The notes beneath the pieces are model-generated. The model had not been told where the DNA came from and made no database searches. It saw only the letters and a list, made by a program, of their open reading frames with translations. A stretch of 64,000 bases of DNA from Neostapfia colusana (lineage: Eukaryota; Streptophyta; Magnoliopsida; Poales; Poaceae). Shown piece by piece: positions 44,686 through 56,490 of this stretch (position 1 is the stretch's first letter; each line of letters begins with the position of its first letter). Position numbers and translations under genes: made by a program. The stretch is from assembly GCA_030760725.1 (NCBI GenBank), contig JASWHV010000011.1:85351765-85415764 (forward strand), in the 5' to 3' direction.

Positions 44686-45285
44686 AGCTCCCGACCACGT
44701 CAGACAGCCAAGAGCCAAGCACTGGCTGACTTCGTGGCTGAGTGGACGCCAACGAAGGCTGACCCAGGGGGCCGCGAAGACGGTGAACCAAAGTACCGAG
44801 CTCCGGTCTTCACCGGGCCTCACTGGACGCTCTTCTTCGAAGGCTCCTCGTGAAAGCAGGGGGCCGGTGCCGGCGTACTGCTTCTCATGCCATCGGGGGA
44901 GCAGTCTGGGTACATGGTGCGTCTCAATTCCAAGGCAACCAACAACTTGGCAGAGTATGAAGCACTCATCTTTGGCCTAAAAGACAGTCCTGTCTCTGGG
45001 CGCTCGCCAGTTGTTGGCACAGGGCGACTCCCAGCTAGTTATCAAGCAAGTTAAGGGTGAATGCCCCTGCAATGACCCACAGCTAGCTGCTTATCTGCTT
45101 CACGTGCGGATGTTGGAGAAAGAATTCCTCGCCTTGGACCTGCGCCATGTACCGCGCGCTTGCACGGCCGCAGCTGACGACCTCTCAGCGAAAGCCTCCA
45201 TCGGAGCCCCTGCGCATGAAGGAGTCTTCGAGAGGACGTTGCTGCGGTCCACAGCCCGGCCCGCCAGACAGGGCGAAGGGGGCTG
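44686..45285 (+). pseudogene. Second RNase H remnant of N3
   Basis: Frame opens with KSQALADFVAEW and TLFFEGSS (catalytic Asp changed to Glu), followed by a TGA where Arg is expected. The AAAA frameshift at about 44978-44983 is shared with N1 and N2. The remainder has LLAQGDSQLVIKQVKGE and LDLRHVPRACTAAADDL, ending with FERTLLRSTARPA. Confidence 0.88.
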
Positions 45286-46010
45286 AACCAGTGCCTCGAA
45301 GCTAGGCAGTCCCGGCGGCCCTGGATGCCGCCAAAGGATCGTAAGAGTCACTGGGAACTCCCTGCAACCCAGCGCTCAAGATCCAGAAGCTCAAGTAGTC
45401 CGATGCATGGACCACGGAGGTCCGGGACTCCTTGAAGGACATCCTTCCTGATGAACGTGCATCCGCTGAACGGGTGGTGCGGATGGCTAAGTGCTACGCG
45501 CTGGTATCTTTACTGGCGTGGCGCCACGACATCCTATTGCAGTGCATAACCCAGGAGGAAGGCTGCGATTAGCTCGCAGTAGTCCAAGGAGGCGAGTGCT
45601 GGGAACGCTCATCGTCCCGCACGTTGGTCGGTTAAGCCACCCGGCATGGCTCCTACTGACCGAGAGCCACCTGGACGCCGTCAAACCGGTTAGGGATGCA
45701 ATGCGTGCCAGGTCCACGCCAAGCAGACCCACACAACCGGTGCAGACACGCACCCAGAGCCGTCGGGGGATACCGGCTCCTCCATGTCGAGGGCCAGCCG
45801 GACTTCCCAGGGCCGGGTCACGGGAACTACCCTTCCACATGGTATGCGGGGCCGAAGCCATGCTTCCCCCTGATATAGCCATGGGGGTCCCCCCGTGTCC
45901 GGCGTACGACAAAGCCATGCATGACCCGCTCTGCGTGAAGACAGGCGCTCCGACGCTACCCAGTAAGTCCACCATGCTTACTTAGATGTTCATTTAAATT
46001 ACGCATTAAT
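45286..46010 (+). pseudogene. Integrase remnant of N3 (core deleted)
   Basis: Degenerate match to the stretch between RNase H and the integrase zinc motif, then directly LPFHMVCGAEAMLPPDIA and CPAYDKAMHD from beyond the catalytic core. The longest frame, 45491-45985, mixes frames and is not a gene. Same junction as N1 and N2. Confidence 0.8.
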
Positions 46011-46440
46011 TTATATGAACACCTCCCCACGCTCTAGACAGTGTGCGTCCACTGTACACTCGGCTCCTCTTTCAACTCTCATGCATAGTCGATATTTGCC
46101 GTCCTGCCGAAGGCGGTAGTGCTTGGGGTACCTGCCAGAGGCCCGGTGGCCTTTTGGATCTCCCCCTATAAGGGTACTGCACCACCAGTTGGTCTCCTCC
46201 GAGAAAAGACCTACGCTAGAACGGGGGGTCAGGAGCCTTTCTTTGCCCGGTCTTGCACCCAAAGCATGCGCACTCTGCCTCCCGGTGCTACGGTCTGAGT
46301 ACCAGGGGGCCGGGCGGTTACACCCTGACTGGGGCTGGGGCCAGACCTCTGGGACCAAGTGCACTGGATTACCCAAGCCCCATATTCCGGCCTGGGACAG
46401 TAAGCCAAATGGGACTAAGGGATAGGAAAGGGGGGACCAC
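46011..46440 (+). other. N3 spacer
   Basis: AT-rich start (ATTTAAATTACG near 45990-46015), then the block shared with N1 and N2. The antisense frame that is 123 codons long in N1 and N2 is altered at its end here by a frameshift. Confidence 0.6.
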
Positions 46441-46975
46441 TGAGCAGTTCCGGACTCCGCCTCCACGGCCAGGCCGAGCTCCGAGGCCATCCCTCGCCCT
46501 CCTTTCAGAGGCGAGCGCTGATGCCGGACCTCACGCCCTTCGCAGGCCTGAGCTCCGATGACTTCCGGACTCCGCCTCCACAGCCAGGCCGAGCTCCGAG
46601 GCCAGCCCTCGCCCTCCTTTCAGAGGCGAGCGCTGATGCCGGACCTCACGCCCTTCGCTGGCCTGAGCTCCGATGACTTCCGGACTCCGCCCCCATAGCT
46701 GGGCCGAGCTCCGAGGCCAGCCCTCGCCCTCCTTTCAGAGGCGAGCACTGACGCCAGACCTCACGCCCTTCGCTGGCCTGAGCCCCGATGACTTCCGGAC
46801 TCCGCCTCCACAGCCAGACCGAGCTCCGAGGCCAGCCCTCGCCCTCCTTTCAGAGGCGAGCGCTGATGCCGGACCTCACGCCCTTCGCTGGCCTGAGCTC
46901 CGATGACTTCCGGACCTCCGCCCCCACAGCCGGGCCGAGCTCCGATGCCAGGCTTCACCCTCTCCTAAGAGGCTG
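46441..46975 (+). repeat. 115-bp tandem array of N3
   Basis: About 4.5 copies; landmark GAGCTCCGATGACTTCCGG at about 46549, 46664, 46779 (one base changed) and 46894, a regular 115-bp period. Confidence 0.9.
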
Positions 46976-47100
46976 AACACCGAAGCCGTCAAGACCCTGC
47001 CAGCACAGGGAGTACTCAAGACAAGAAAGTGCATGGATCAGAAGAGACGAAGGTCCCACCTCGGGCTCGCTATCTTCCCCGAGATGGGCCCGGGGGCCAC
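46976..47100 (+). other. N3 3' end and polypurine tract
   Basis: No coding region; ends GAGATGGGCCCGGGGGCCAC against the 3' LTR. Confidence 0.65.
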
Positions 47101-48197
47101 TGTCAGTACCCTCGATATGGGGTACCCCCGCACACAGGGGAAAATGCCTAAGGATCTCGCCCTTCTCCACAGGTAGAGCTCCGAAGGCGCCACGCGTCCA
47201 GCGGGGCCGGACCTCCCTCTCCTCAGAGGAGAGCTCCGGGCCCACCACGTGGCATACAGAAGCCGGACCTCCCCCTCCACGGGAGAGAGGTCCGAATGTG
47301 CCGCGTGTCCGGAGAGGCCGGACCTCCCTCTCCTCAGAGAGGAGCTCCGGGCTCGCCGCGTGGCCAACAGAAGCCGAACCTCCCCCTCCGCGGGGAGAGG
47401 TCCGAAGGCTCCACGTGTCCTGCGGGGCCGGACCCCCCTCTCTTCTGAGGAGGGCTCCGGGCCCACCACGTGGCCAGCAGAACGGCGCTGCCTGCCCCCG
47501 AGCGATAGGCAGCAGGCGTAAAGACGCCCCATACCTTGCCCGTACAAGGTATTCAAGGCCCGCGCCTTCCCAAGACGCGGAGGCGTGGAGCACGCCTCTG
47601 TCAGGTGCCGTTGCACCCAGTCGCATCACAGACTGGCGCGCGGTGTCAGAACCTGCCAGCCAGTAAACACCGCGACAAGACATCCCATGCCGCCTGCGCC
47701 GTCATCAACCACTACGACTAGCATGCGGCATGGGCAGGGCGGCAAGACGGAGACTCGGAAGCCTTCGCCAGAGACAACTACCGGCATAACTGCAGATACG
47801 GTAGATATCAGTCAATCTCCCCGGGACCACCTGTCGGGTCCCGGGCCCCCTTGTAAGCCACCCGAGTCTTGGACTATAAAAGGCTCGGGTAGGCGACGAT
47901 AGAGAGGGTTCGCACTTTGCAACTCATACGCTAGCCATACACTCTCAAGCTGTAACTCACCCCCAAGCTCAGGACTCTGGCCCTGAGCAGCAAGCAATAC
48001 AGCGAGCTCCATAGCTCGCCGTGGACGTAGGGTTTTACGCTCCGGCGGCCTGAACCACGTAAAACTCACCGTGTCAAGCTCTTACTAACTCGTCCATCTG
48101 CGCAAGCTCTCCGCTAGGAACTAGCCCCACCAAAAAAAGAACCTCCGCGGGCTGCCCAGTGCAGGACCGGGGGAAGTGTCGACAGAACACTTTGACG
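47101..48197 (+). repeat. 3' LTR of N3 (1,097 bp)
   Basis: Starts TGTCAGTACC. Ends CACTTTGACG, with the terminal A changed to G, then TSD GCGCG. TATA box near 47874-47882. Confidence 0.93.
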
Positions 48198-48202
48198 GCG
48201 CG

Positions 48203-51200
48203 TTATGGAGAGCTGCATATAATCGGACCTCGTCGACGAGGTCGATTTCTCCACGCCGGAGGTTGTCCTGCGCGGCTTCGTCGTAAGCCCGGACACGGTG
48301 AGACTTCATGGTGATTTCTGGGGGAAGTACAGCTTCGGCCCCATACACCATGAAGAAGGGTGTCTCCCCGGTGGCCCGGCTCTGGGATGTCCGGTTAGCC
48401 CATAGTGTACTCGGAAGCTCATCTACCCAATTGGCACCATGTTTCTTCAGACTGGCGAAGGTACGAGTCTTAAGGCCCCGGAGAATCTCCGCATTGGCCC
48501 TCTCAACTTGCCCATTGCTCTTTGGGTGGGCAACAGAGGCATAGCACACCTGAATGCCGAGGTCCTCGCAGTAGTATTGGAATGCTGCGCTGGTGAACTA
48601 GGTCCCGTTGTCGGTGATGATTCTGTTCGGGACCCCGAACCGGCAGACAATAGACTTGATGAACTTTACTGCGGATTGTGTGCTGATGGTGACAACTGGT
48701 GTAGCATCCGGCCACTTGGTGAACTTGTCGATGGCGACATAGAGGTACCAGAATCCCCCGACGGTTCTGGGGAATGGTCCCAAGATGTCCAGCCCCCATA
48801 CGGCAAATGGCCACGAGGGCAGGATCATCTGTACCGCCTGAGCCGGTGTATGGATCTGCTTAGCGTGGAACTGCCACGCCTTGCAGCTCTCGACCAGCTT
48901 GACGGCATCCTGGAGTTCTGTCGGCCAGTAGAAGCCATGCCGGAAGGCTTTACCGACAAGCGTGCATGAGGAAGAGTGACTTCCACATTCGCCTCCATGG
49001 ATCTCAGCGAGCAAGTCGCAGCCTTCCCCCTGGGTTATGCACCGCAATAGGATGTGGTTGGCGCCACGCCGGTAGAGATCCCCCTCTACCAGCGCGTATC
49101 TCTTAGCCATACGCACAACCCGTTCAGCGGTTGCATGTTCATCAGGGAGGATGTTGTCCTTCAAGTAGTCCCGGATCTCCGTGATCCATGCATCGGGTCT
49201 GACTTGAGCTTCTGGATCTTGAGCGCTGGGTTGCACGGAGTCCCCAGTGACGCTTACGATCCTTGGCGGCACCCATGGCTGTAGGGCCGCCGGGACCGCC
49301 AGCTTCGAGGAGCTGGTCAAGCCCCCTTCGCCCGGCTCGGCGGGCCGGGCTGTAGGCCGCAGCAACGTCCTTTCGAAAACTCCTTCGGGCGCAGGGGCTC
49401 CGGTGGAAGCCTTCGTTGAAAGGTTGTCAGCTGCGGCATTGCCAGCGCGCGGTACGTGGTGCAGGTCCAAGGCGAGGAATTCTTTCTCCAACATCTGCAC
49501 GTGAAGCAGATACGCAGCTAGCTGTGGGTCATTGCAGGAGCATTCGCCCTTGACTTGCTTGATGACCAGCTGGGAGTCGCCCTGTGCCAACAACTGGCGA
49601 GCGCCTAAAGACAGGGCTGTCTGCAGGCCAAAGATGAGTGCTTCATACTCTGCCATCTTGTTGGTTGCCTTGAAATTGAGACGCACCATGTACCCAAACT
49701 GTTCCCCCGATGGCATCAGGAGCAGTACGCTGGCACCGGCCCCCTGCTTTCGCGAGGAGCCGTCGAAGAAAAGTGTCCAGTGGGGTTCGGTGAAGACCGG
49801 AGCTTGGTGCTCTGGTTCACCGCCTTCATGGCCCCCTGGGTCAGTCTTCGTTGGTGTCCACTCCGCCACAAAGTCAGCCAGTGCTTGGCTCTTGACTGCA
49901 TGGCGTGGGAGGAAGTCCAGCTCAAACTCCGCCAGCTCCGCCGCCCACTTAGCAACGTTGCCAGTCGCATGGGGGCTGTGAAGAATTGTCTTCAGCGGAT
50001 ACGAGGTGACTACCGAGACCCGGTGGGCCTGGAAGTAATGGCGGAGCTTCCTGGAGGCCACGAGCACCGCATACAGCAGCTTGTGGACTTCTAGGTACCT
50101 TGTCTTGGCATCATGAAGTAATTCGCTGATGTAGTAGACAGGCCTCTGGATGGTTCGAAGCCTCTCTCTTAGTCTTGGGAGGTCCTCTTCCATTGGCCCT
50201 GGCCCGCTGGAGGTGAGTGGACACACGGGGGCCTCCGGGAGCTGGGACCCGGAGGCCCTTAAGCTATCTTGATTATCCGGGAGCTCCGGGGGGTCTTGAG
50301 GGACCTCCGGGAGGTCCCATTTGGCCCCCGGGGGGTCCCGCAGGACCCCTGGGGGTTTATCTTGGGGGTCCGGGAGGCCGACCTGGACCTCGGGGAGGTT
50401 GCCTTGGAGGTCCGGGAGACCGCCTTGGTCCTGCGGGGCCTCCTGGCGTCTGTCTTCTGCTACCGGAGCAGGTTGTGAAGATGAGGGGTCTGGCCGCTCT
50501 GCGACGAGGACCATACTCACCACTTCAGTTGTCGCCGCGATGTAGAGCAGCAGGTGCTCTCCGGGCTCAGGGGCTACCATGATAGGTAGGGTCGTCAGGA
50601 GTCGCTTCAACTCCTGGAAAGCCTCTTCTGCTTTGTCAGTCCAGGCAAAAGGGCCTGACTTGCGCAGGAGCTTAAAGAAAGGGAGTGCCCGCTCTGCTAG
50701 CCTCGGTATAAACCGACTCAGCGCGGCTAGACATCCTGTGAGTTTCTGGACATCCTTGACGCGGGCAGGGGGCCGCATCAAGTCGATGGCCTTGATCTTC
50801 TCTGGGTTGGCCTCAATCCCTCGGTGCGAGACCAGGAATCCTAAGAGCTTCCCAGAGGACACACTGAACACACATTTATCGGGGTTCAGCTTGGTGCGCG
50901 TAGAGCGCAACTTGTCAAAGACTAAGGCTAGGTTATCTAACAAAGACGAACCCTGCTTGACCTTGACAACTATGTCATCGACGTACACCTCAACTAGGTC
51001 TCTTATTAACTCCCCAAAGGTTTTGTGCATTGCTCGCACAAAGGTGGGGAGTGCATTCTTTAGGCCGTAAGGCATAGACACATAGCAATAAAGGCCGTCT
51101 ACTTTGATGAAGGAGGTATGCTCCACGTCCTCCCTAGACATGGGGATCTGATGGAAACCCGAGTAGGCGTCTAGGAAGCACAGCATATCACAGCCTGACG

Positions 51201-51567
51201 TTGAGTCTACTATTTGATCTATTCTAGGGAGAGGGAATGGATCTTTGGGACATGCCTTATTGAGACTGGTGTAGTCGATGCACATCCGGAGCTTCCCGCC
51301 GGCCTTCGGGACAACGACGGGGTTCACCAACCACCGGGGGTGGTGGACCTCCCGTATAATGCCAGCGTCCAGCAGCTTCTTCACTTCTTCATGAATGAAG
51401 TTTTGCCGCTCGATGGACTGCTTGCGGGGCTTCTGTTGAACCGGCCGGGCGTCGGGGAAGACTTTCAAGTGGTGCTCAATCACCTCCCTGGGGATCCCCG
51501 GCATCTGTGACGGCTGCCATGCAAACACGTCGACGTTGTGCCGGAGGAAGGTGACGAGCGCGCCTTC
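48203..51567 (-). pseudogene. pol: RT, RNase H, second RNase H and integrase of A2
   Basis: One minus-strand frame from the TAG at 51568-51570 to 48203. Order: a start resembling VFAWQPSQMPGIPREVIEH; RT with motif A FLDAYSGFHQI and catalytic VYVDDIVVKV (about 50965-50995); first RNase H (SGPFAWTDKAEEAFQEL onward) carrying a repeat-rich insert before RPVYYISELLHDAK; second RNase H (TLFFDGSSRKQGAG, MAEYEALIFGL, AQGDSQLVIKQV); integrase zinc region (CGSHSSS, KAFRHGFYWP); and core Asp in WGLDILGPF, Asp in TDNGT, Glu in GQVERANAE. A TAG at 48598-48600 interrupts the core just after the second Asp. The last zinc-binding Cys appears to be Trp (CKAWQF against CKVCQF in A1). N3 cuts it at 48202. Confidence 0.93.
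50200..50460 (-). repeat. Minisatellite inside the A2 RNase H region
   Basis: About ten imperfect repeats of a 24-30-bp unit (core GGAGGTCCGGGAG on the + strand) encode a Pro/Leu/Asp/Gln-rich insert (LPDLQGNLPEVQ, LPDPQ) in the middle of the first RNase H. A1 has a related but different repeat set at the same place. Confidence 0.8.
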
Positions 51568-52425
51568 CTATTTGCTATCCAGGCCCCCGGCTATCCGGGT
51601 GGTCTGGGTGGCTTCGGCGCCGACTTGGATGACCTTTAAGGGGACGCCGCCCTCGTCGAGTGGTTGCACCTGGGGTGCTGTGGCGGAAGCACGGTTGCGT
51701 GCGCTCGGGCGGAGCTGGTCCGGCTCTGTACTGCCGGGGGCAGATGCCCCAGCTGTTGCGAGCGCTTGGAGTTTCTCTAAGGCCGACACTGCAGCTGTGC
51801 GGTCTCCACGAATCCTGAGGACGCCCGTCGGTGTTGGCATCTTCAGGACGAGGTAGCCGTAGTGGGCTACTGCCATGAACCGGTACAGGGCTGGCCTGCC
51901 GATTATGGCGTTGAAGGGGAGGTCTATCTCCGCTACGTCGAACAGTATGTACTCTGTCCGATAGCTGTCCGGAGCCCCGAAGGTCACCGGGAGGCTAATG
52001 TTGCCGTAGGGAATGACCTGTCCCGGCCCTACCCCTGAGAACGGGCTCGACGGGGTGAGCTTGGCCATCGGGATCTGCAGCTTCTGGAAAGCTGCATGGC
52101 TGATGAGGTTCAGCCCAGCTCCACCATCTACCAAAACATGGTACATTCTCACGTTGGCGATGGTAGGAGCTACCAAGAGTGGTAGTTGGCCGGCCCCAGC
52201 CATGTTCCTGGGGCAGTCGGTGGCGTCAAAGCTGATGGGGGTCCCCATCCACTTAAGGTGCGGTGCGGCACTTGGGAGTGGCGCCACCGACGCTACCGCT
52301 CGGCGCAGAGTCTTGACTGCGCTTCGGGACGAGGGGTCGGCGGACCCGCCGTATATGACGTAGAGCTTCTTTCGACGCTCATCGTCGCTGGAGCTGGAGT
52401 CCTCATGATTGCGTGCCGCCTTCAC
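51568..52425 (-). pseudogene. pro: Protease domain of A2
   Basis: Minus-strand frame of 285 codons with SSSSDDERRKKLYVIYGG upstream and the retropepsin-type active site VLVDGGAGLNLIS. Next come GQVIPYGNISLPVTFG and FNAIIGRPALYRFMAV, matching the flap and ILGRP-like end. DGG instead of DSG/DTG is usual for Tat-lineage proteases. It ends at TAG 51568-51570, in the same frame as the RT that follows. A one-base deletion near 52457 separates it from gag. Confidence 0.88.
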
Positions 52426-52541
52426 GGCGCGCTGAGGCTCCTGGATCTCCTCTGGTGGTCGATGCTGTCTGGGACATCCACCCTCTGTTCGCCTTCCTTT
52501 GGACGGAAGGGTGGGGCATCAGCCCGCTGCCGCTTCCCCTT

Positions 52542-54113
52542 TCAGAAGCGCTCTGCGAGCTTTCGGATCTCCCGGCACTCGGCAGTAGTGTGGCGACAGC
52601 TGCCGTGCACGGGGCACATATTGTCTTGATCACCTTCTGGGATTGGTGATCTTCGCTGCCTCTTGTCGGGGCGCGGCCCCCGAGCCCCACTGAGCGTCGC
52701 TGCAGTGATGACTGGAGCTGCGGTCGGTGATTCTATCTTGCTTCTGCCTTGGTTCTTGGCCTTCCTGCTGCCTCCACAGGGAGTAGGACCAGATCCGGGC
52801 AGTCCTCCTGACTCGGAGGACGGCAGTGAGTGCCAGTTTCGCCCTTCGGCTGCTCTGGCGCACTTGTCTGCCAAGCTGAAGAGCTCTGAGGCACCGCGGA
52901 CCTCCCTGGTCGCGAGCTTCTCGAGCATCTTCTTGTCCCGGATGCCTTGTCGGAACGCCACCACCACAGAAGCATTTTGAATGTGTGGGATGGTGTTCCG
53001 CACCTGGGAGAACCGCTGGATGAAAGAGCGCAGTGACTCCCCAGGTTGTTGCTGGATGGCGTGGAGGTCGAGCTCCGTGCCAGGCCGGGTGTAGGAACTG
53101 CCAAAGTTGGCAATGAAATGCCGGCAAAGCTCTCCCCAGGAAGTTACGGAACCCTGGGGGAGGTTCATGAGCCAAGACCGGGCTGGACCGGTCAAGGCAA
53201 CAGGGAAGTAATTGGCCATGACGGCTTCATTCCCTCCTGCGGCAAGTACGGCGGTGGAGTAGATCTGGAGGAACTCCGCCGGGTTGACGCTGCCGTCGTA
53301 CTTCTCGGGCAGGTGCGGCCGAAACGTGCGCGGCCACTTCACGAAGCGAAGGTGGGGCGCGAGGGCCGCACACCCTGCTTCTGTATCCGCAGGTTCTGGT
53401 GCCGCGAACGCTGGGTTCGCACTAGGCACAGTGTACGCCGGTACGGGCAAAGCTGCACCATAGGCCGGGGGCGCCATCTGCAGGACATATGACTGTGGCA
53501 TATTCTGCACGGCGCAGGCCTGGGGCAGAGATCGCGTAGCGAAGGTCTGCTCTTCAGGCTGGGTCGAGGCCGACGTCATGCTGTCGTCAGCCTCTTGGTA
53601 GCGACGCCTTTCTCGGCGTTGCTCGAGGTATACCCGGGCATCTTGACCCAAGCGACACCGCTCCAGCTCTGTCCTCAGATCCGTCGATTGGAGGCTGGTA
53701 GAGCTGGAATCTGCCGTCTGTTCGTCAACCATTGGCGTGCACATCAGCGACACGGCCGGTTGGCCAGAGTGTCGTCCCCGCCGAAGTCGAGGGTTTGCGG
53801 TGGCAACGACAAGACGGTCTACCTCGCGAATCCACTGCTGGGTCGCTGCCTGAGGCGCGTCCCCAGCGGGCAGATTGTGCAGTAGCGCTCTTGCTGCAGC
53901 TAGCGCACCCCCACCGGGTACGCCCAGCGCTACTGAAGACCTGACGCTGGTTGGAGCCTGCATTGCCGGGGTCGGCGCTGCCAGAGCCGGTTGCTGGCTC
54001 CCAGCTTGTACCGACACACTCCGTCCCAAGTGTGTTGACTTGTACTCTCCCCTGGTCGCGGTTCTCCGCGGAGGCGGGGGAGGTGAGCTTGCCGCTGAAG
54101 GGAGCTTGGTCAT
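52542..54113 (-). pseudogene. gag: Gag of A2, nearly complete
   Basis: ATG at 54113 (MTKLPSAASSPPPPPRR), chosen because N1, N2, N3 and A1 have the same start 40-60 bases inside the PBS. 523 codons: Pro/Ala-rich N-terminus, 615-bp segment present once, Gag core (FRPHLPEKYDGSVNPAEF, SWLMNLPQGSVTSW, RSFIQRFSQVRNT, KMLEKLATREV) and zinc motif CPVHGSCRHTTAEC near the end. It ends at a TGA (52542-52544) in place of an Arg codon 10 residues past the zinc motif, where A4 reads on. Confidence 0.9.
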
Positions 54114-54150
54114 CTTCGTCGGTGAAAACTCGTCGCGCAAGGGGAAAAGC

Positions 54151-54168
54151 CCCCTACCTGGCGCGCCA
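54151..54168 (-). other. Primer binding site of A2
   Basis: Sense TGGCGCGCCAGGTAGGGG, two bases inside the 5' LTR. Confidence 0.7.
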
Positions 54169-54170
54169 AA

Positions 54171-55268
54171 TGTCGAAGTGTTCGGTCGACACTTCCCCTG
54201 GGCCTGCACTGGGCAGCCCGCGGAGGTTCTTTTTTCTGTGGGGCTAGTCCCTTGCGGAGAGCTTGCGCAGATGGACGAGTTAGTAAGAGCTTGACACGGT
54301 GAGTTTTACAAGGTTCAGGCCGCCGGAGCGTAAAACCCTACGTCCACGGCGAGCTATGGAGCTCGCTGTATTGCTTGCTGCTCAGGGCCGGAGTCCTGAG
54401 CTTGGGGGTGAGTTACAGCTTGGGTGTGAATGGCTAGCGTATGAGTTGCAGAGATGCGAACCCTTGCTATCGTCGCCTACCCGAGCATTTTATAGTCCAA
54501 GACTCGGGTGGCTTACAAGGGGGGCCCGGGACCCGATAGGTGGACCCGGGGAGATTGACTGTTATCTACCGTATCTGCAGTTATGCCGGTAGTTGTCTCT
54601 GGCGAAGGCTTCCGAGTCTCCATCTTGCCGCCCTGCCCATGCCGCATGCTAATCGTAGTGGTTGATGACGGCGCAGGCGGCATGGGATGTCTTGTCGCGG
54701 TGTTTATTGGCTGGCAGGTTCTGACACCGCACGCCAGTCTGTGATGCGACTGGGCGCAACGGCACCTGATAGAGGCGTGCTCCGCGTCTCCGCGTCTTGG
54801 GAAGACGCTGGCCTTGAATACCTTGTACGGGCAAGGTATGGGGCGTCTTTACGCCCGCTGCCTATCGCTCGGGGGCAGGCAGCGCCGTTCTTCTGGCCAC
54901 GTGGCAGGCCCGGAGCCCTTCTCAGAGGAGAGGAGGGTCCGGTCCGCGGGGCACGTGGAGCCTCCAGACCTCTCCCCGCGGAGGGGGAGGTTCGGCTTCT
55001 GTCAGCCACGTGGTGGGCCCGGAGCTCCTCTCTGAGGAGAGGGAGGTCTGGCCCCGCCGGATACGTGGCACCTTCGGACCCCTCGCCCACGGAGGGGGAG
55101 GTCCGGCTTCTGTATGCCACGTGGCGGGCCCGGAGCTCTCCTCTGAGGAGAGGGATGTCCGGCCCCGCCGGACGCGTGGCACCTTCGGAGCTCTCCCTGC
55201 GGAGAAGGGCGAGTTCCTTAGGCATTTTCCCCTGTGTGCGGGGATACCCCATATCTCAGGTACCGACA
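54171..55268 (-). repeat. 5' LTR of A2 (1,098 bp)
   Basis: TGTCGAAGTG to GGTACCGACA, then TSD GAGTC. TATA-like box on the minus strand near 54489-54496; hairpin TACCTTGTACGGGCAAGGTA at about 54819-54838. Confidence 0.93.
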
Positions 55269-56033
55269 GAGTCTTCGAGAGGACGTTGCTGCGGTCCACA
55301 GCCCGGCCTGCCGAGCCGGGTGAAGGGGGCTGAACCAGTGCCTCGAAGCTAGGCAGTCCCGGCGGCCCTGTATGCCGCCAAAGGATCGTAAGAGTCACTG
55401 GGGACTCCGTGCAACCCAGCGCTCAAGATCCAGAAGCTCAAGTAGTCCCGATGCATGGACCACGTAGGTCAGGGACTCCTTGAAGGACATCCTTCCTAAT
55501 GAACGTGCATCCGCTGAACGGGTGGTGCGGATGGCTAAGTGTTACGCGCTGGTATCTTTACTGGCGTGGCGCCACGACATCCTATTGCGGTGCGTAACCC
55601 AAGAGGAAGGCTGTGATTAGCTCGCAGTAGTCCAAGGAGGCGAGTGCTGGGAACTCTCATCGTCCCGCACGTTGGTCGGTTAAGCGACCCGGCATGGCTC
55701 CTACTGACCGAGAGCCACCTGGACGCCGTCAAACCGGTTAGGGATGCAATGCGCGCCAGGTCCACGCCAAGCAGACCCACACAACTGGTGCAGACGCGCA
55801 CCCAGAGCCGTCGGGGGATACCGGCTCCTCCATGTCGAGGGCCAGCCGGACTTCCCAGGGCCAGGTCATGGGAACTACCCTTCCACATGGTATGCGGGGC
55901 CGAAGCCATGCTTCCCCCTGATATAGCCATGGGGGTCACCCCGTGTCCGGCGTACGACGAAGCCACGCATGAACCGCTCTGCGTGAAGACAGGCGCTCCG
56001 ACGCTACCCAGTAAGTTCACCATGCTTAATTAG
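55269..56033 (+). pseudogene. N2 RNase H end and integrase remnant (core deleted)
   Basis: Continues N2 after A2: the end of the second RNase H region (FERTLLRSTARPAEPG at 55274-55320), then the degenerate pre-integrase stretch joined to LPFHMVCGAEAMLPPDIA and CPAYDEATHEP. Same deletion junction as N1 and N3. Confidence 0.82.
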
Positions 56034-56490
56034 GTGTTTATTTAAATTACGCATTAATTTATATGAACACCTCCCCACGCTCTAGACAGTGTGCGTCCAT
56101 TGTACACTCGGCTCCTCTTTCCGGCTCTCATGCATAGTCGATATTTGCCATCCTGCCGAAGGCGGTAGTGCTTGGGGTACCTGGCAGAGGCCCGGTGGCC
56201 TTTTGGATCTCCCCCTATAAGGGTACTGTACCGCCAGTTGGTCTCCTCCGAGAAAAGACCTACACTAGACCGGGGGGTCAGGAGCCTTGCTTTGCCCGGT
56301 CTTGCTCCCAAAGCATGCGCACTCTGCCTCCCGGCGCTACGGTCTGAGTACCAGGGGGCCGGACGGTTACACCCTGACTGGGGCTGGGGCCAGACCTCCG
56401 GGACCAAGTGCACTGGATTACCCAAGCCCCGTATTCTGGCCTGGGACAGTAAGCCAAATGAGACTAAGGGACAGGAAAGGGGGGACCACT
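56034..56490 (+). other. N2 spacer with antisense 123-codon ORF
   Basis: AT-rich start (56034-56065). On the minus strand a 123-codon frame (56054-56425) corresponds to the one in N1 with about 11 amino-acid differences. No domain recognised; likely open by chance. Confidence 0.5.

Larger units (their letters stand above)
41582..48197 (+). mobile_element. Non-autonomous Tat element N3 (6,616 bp), TSD GCGCG
   Basis: Plus-sense, uninterrupted, with LTRs 41582-42677 and 47101-48197 and GCGCG at 41577-41581 and 48198-48202. It is the innermost layer of the five-level nest and the only complete, unbroken copy of the N family. It carries PBS, gag remnant, second RNase H remnant, integrase remnant, spacer, 115-bp array, PPT and LTRs. 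The last base of the 3' LTR is G instead of A. LTRs differ by about 36 bases by eye (3.3%). Confidence 0.94.
38126..55268 (-). mobile_element. Tat-lineage element A2 (contains N3), TSD GAGTC
   Basis: Minus-sense element with 3' LTR 38126-39222 and 5' LTR 54171-55268, flanked by GAGTC (38121-38125 and 55269-55273). It is 10.5 kb without N3. It holds the most complete coding set here: gag, protease, RT, RNase H, second RNase H, integrase with C-terminus, and a rump of the antisense gene. It has the N-type LTR, so it is the best local model of the helper for N1-N3. Lesions: stop in gag, frameshift between gag and protease, TAG between protease and RT, TAG in integrase, and the N3 insertion. LTRs differ by about 2.8% by eye. 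Confidence 0.95.

Noticed and set aside
45491..45985. 164-codon frame in N3 considered as a new gene (also in N1 and N2)
   Set aside because: It is the shifted reading of integrase sequence joined across the core deletion; short blocks such as PFHMVCGAEAMLPP show its origin.
46441..46975. 115-bp direct repeats considered as a CRISPR array
   Set aside because: Units are contiguous with no unique spacers, and the setting is a plant retrotransposon.
50217..50582. Collagen-like Gly-Pro-rich frame on the + strand (and a similar one at 59797-60186)
   Set aside because: It is the opposite strand of the minisatellite inside the RNase H coding frame; the periodicity comes from the 24-30-bp repeats.
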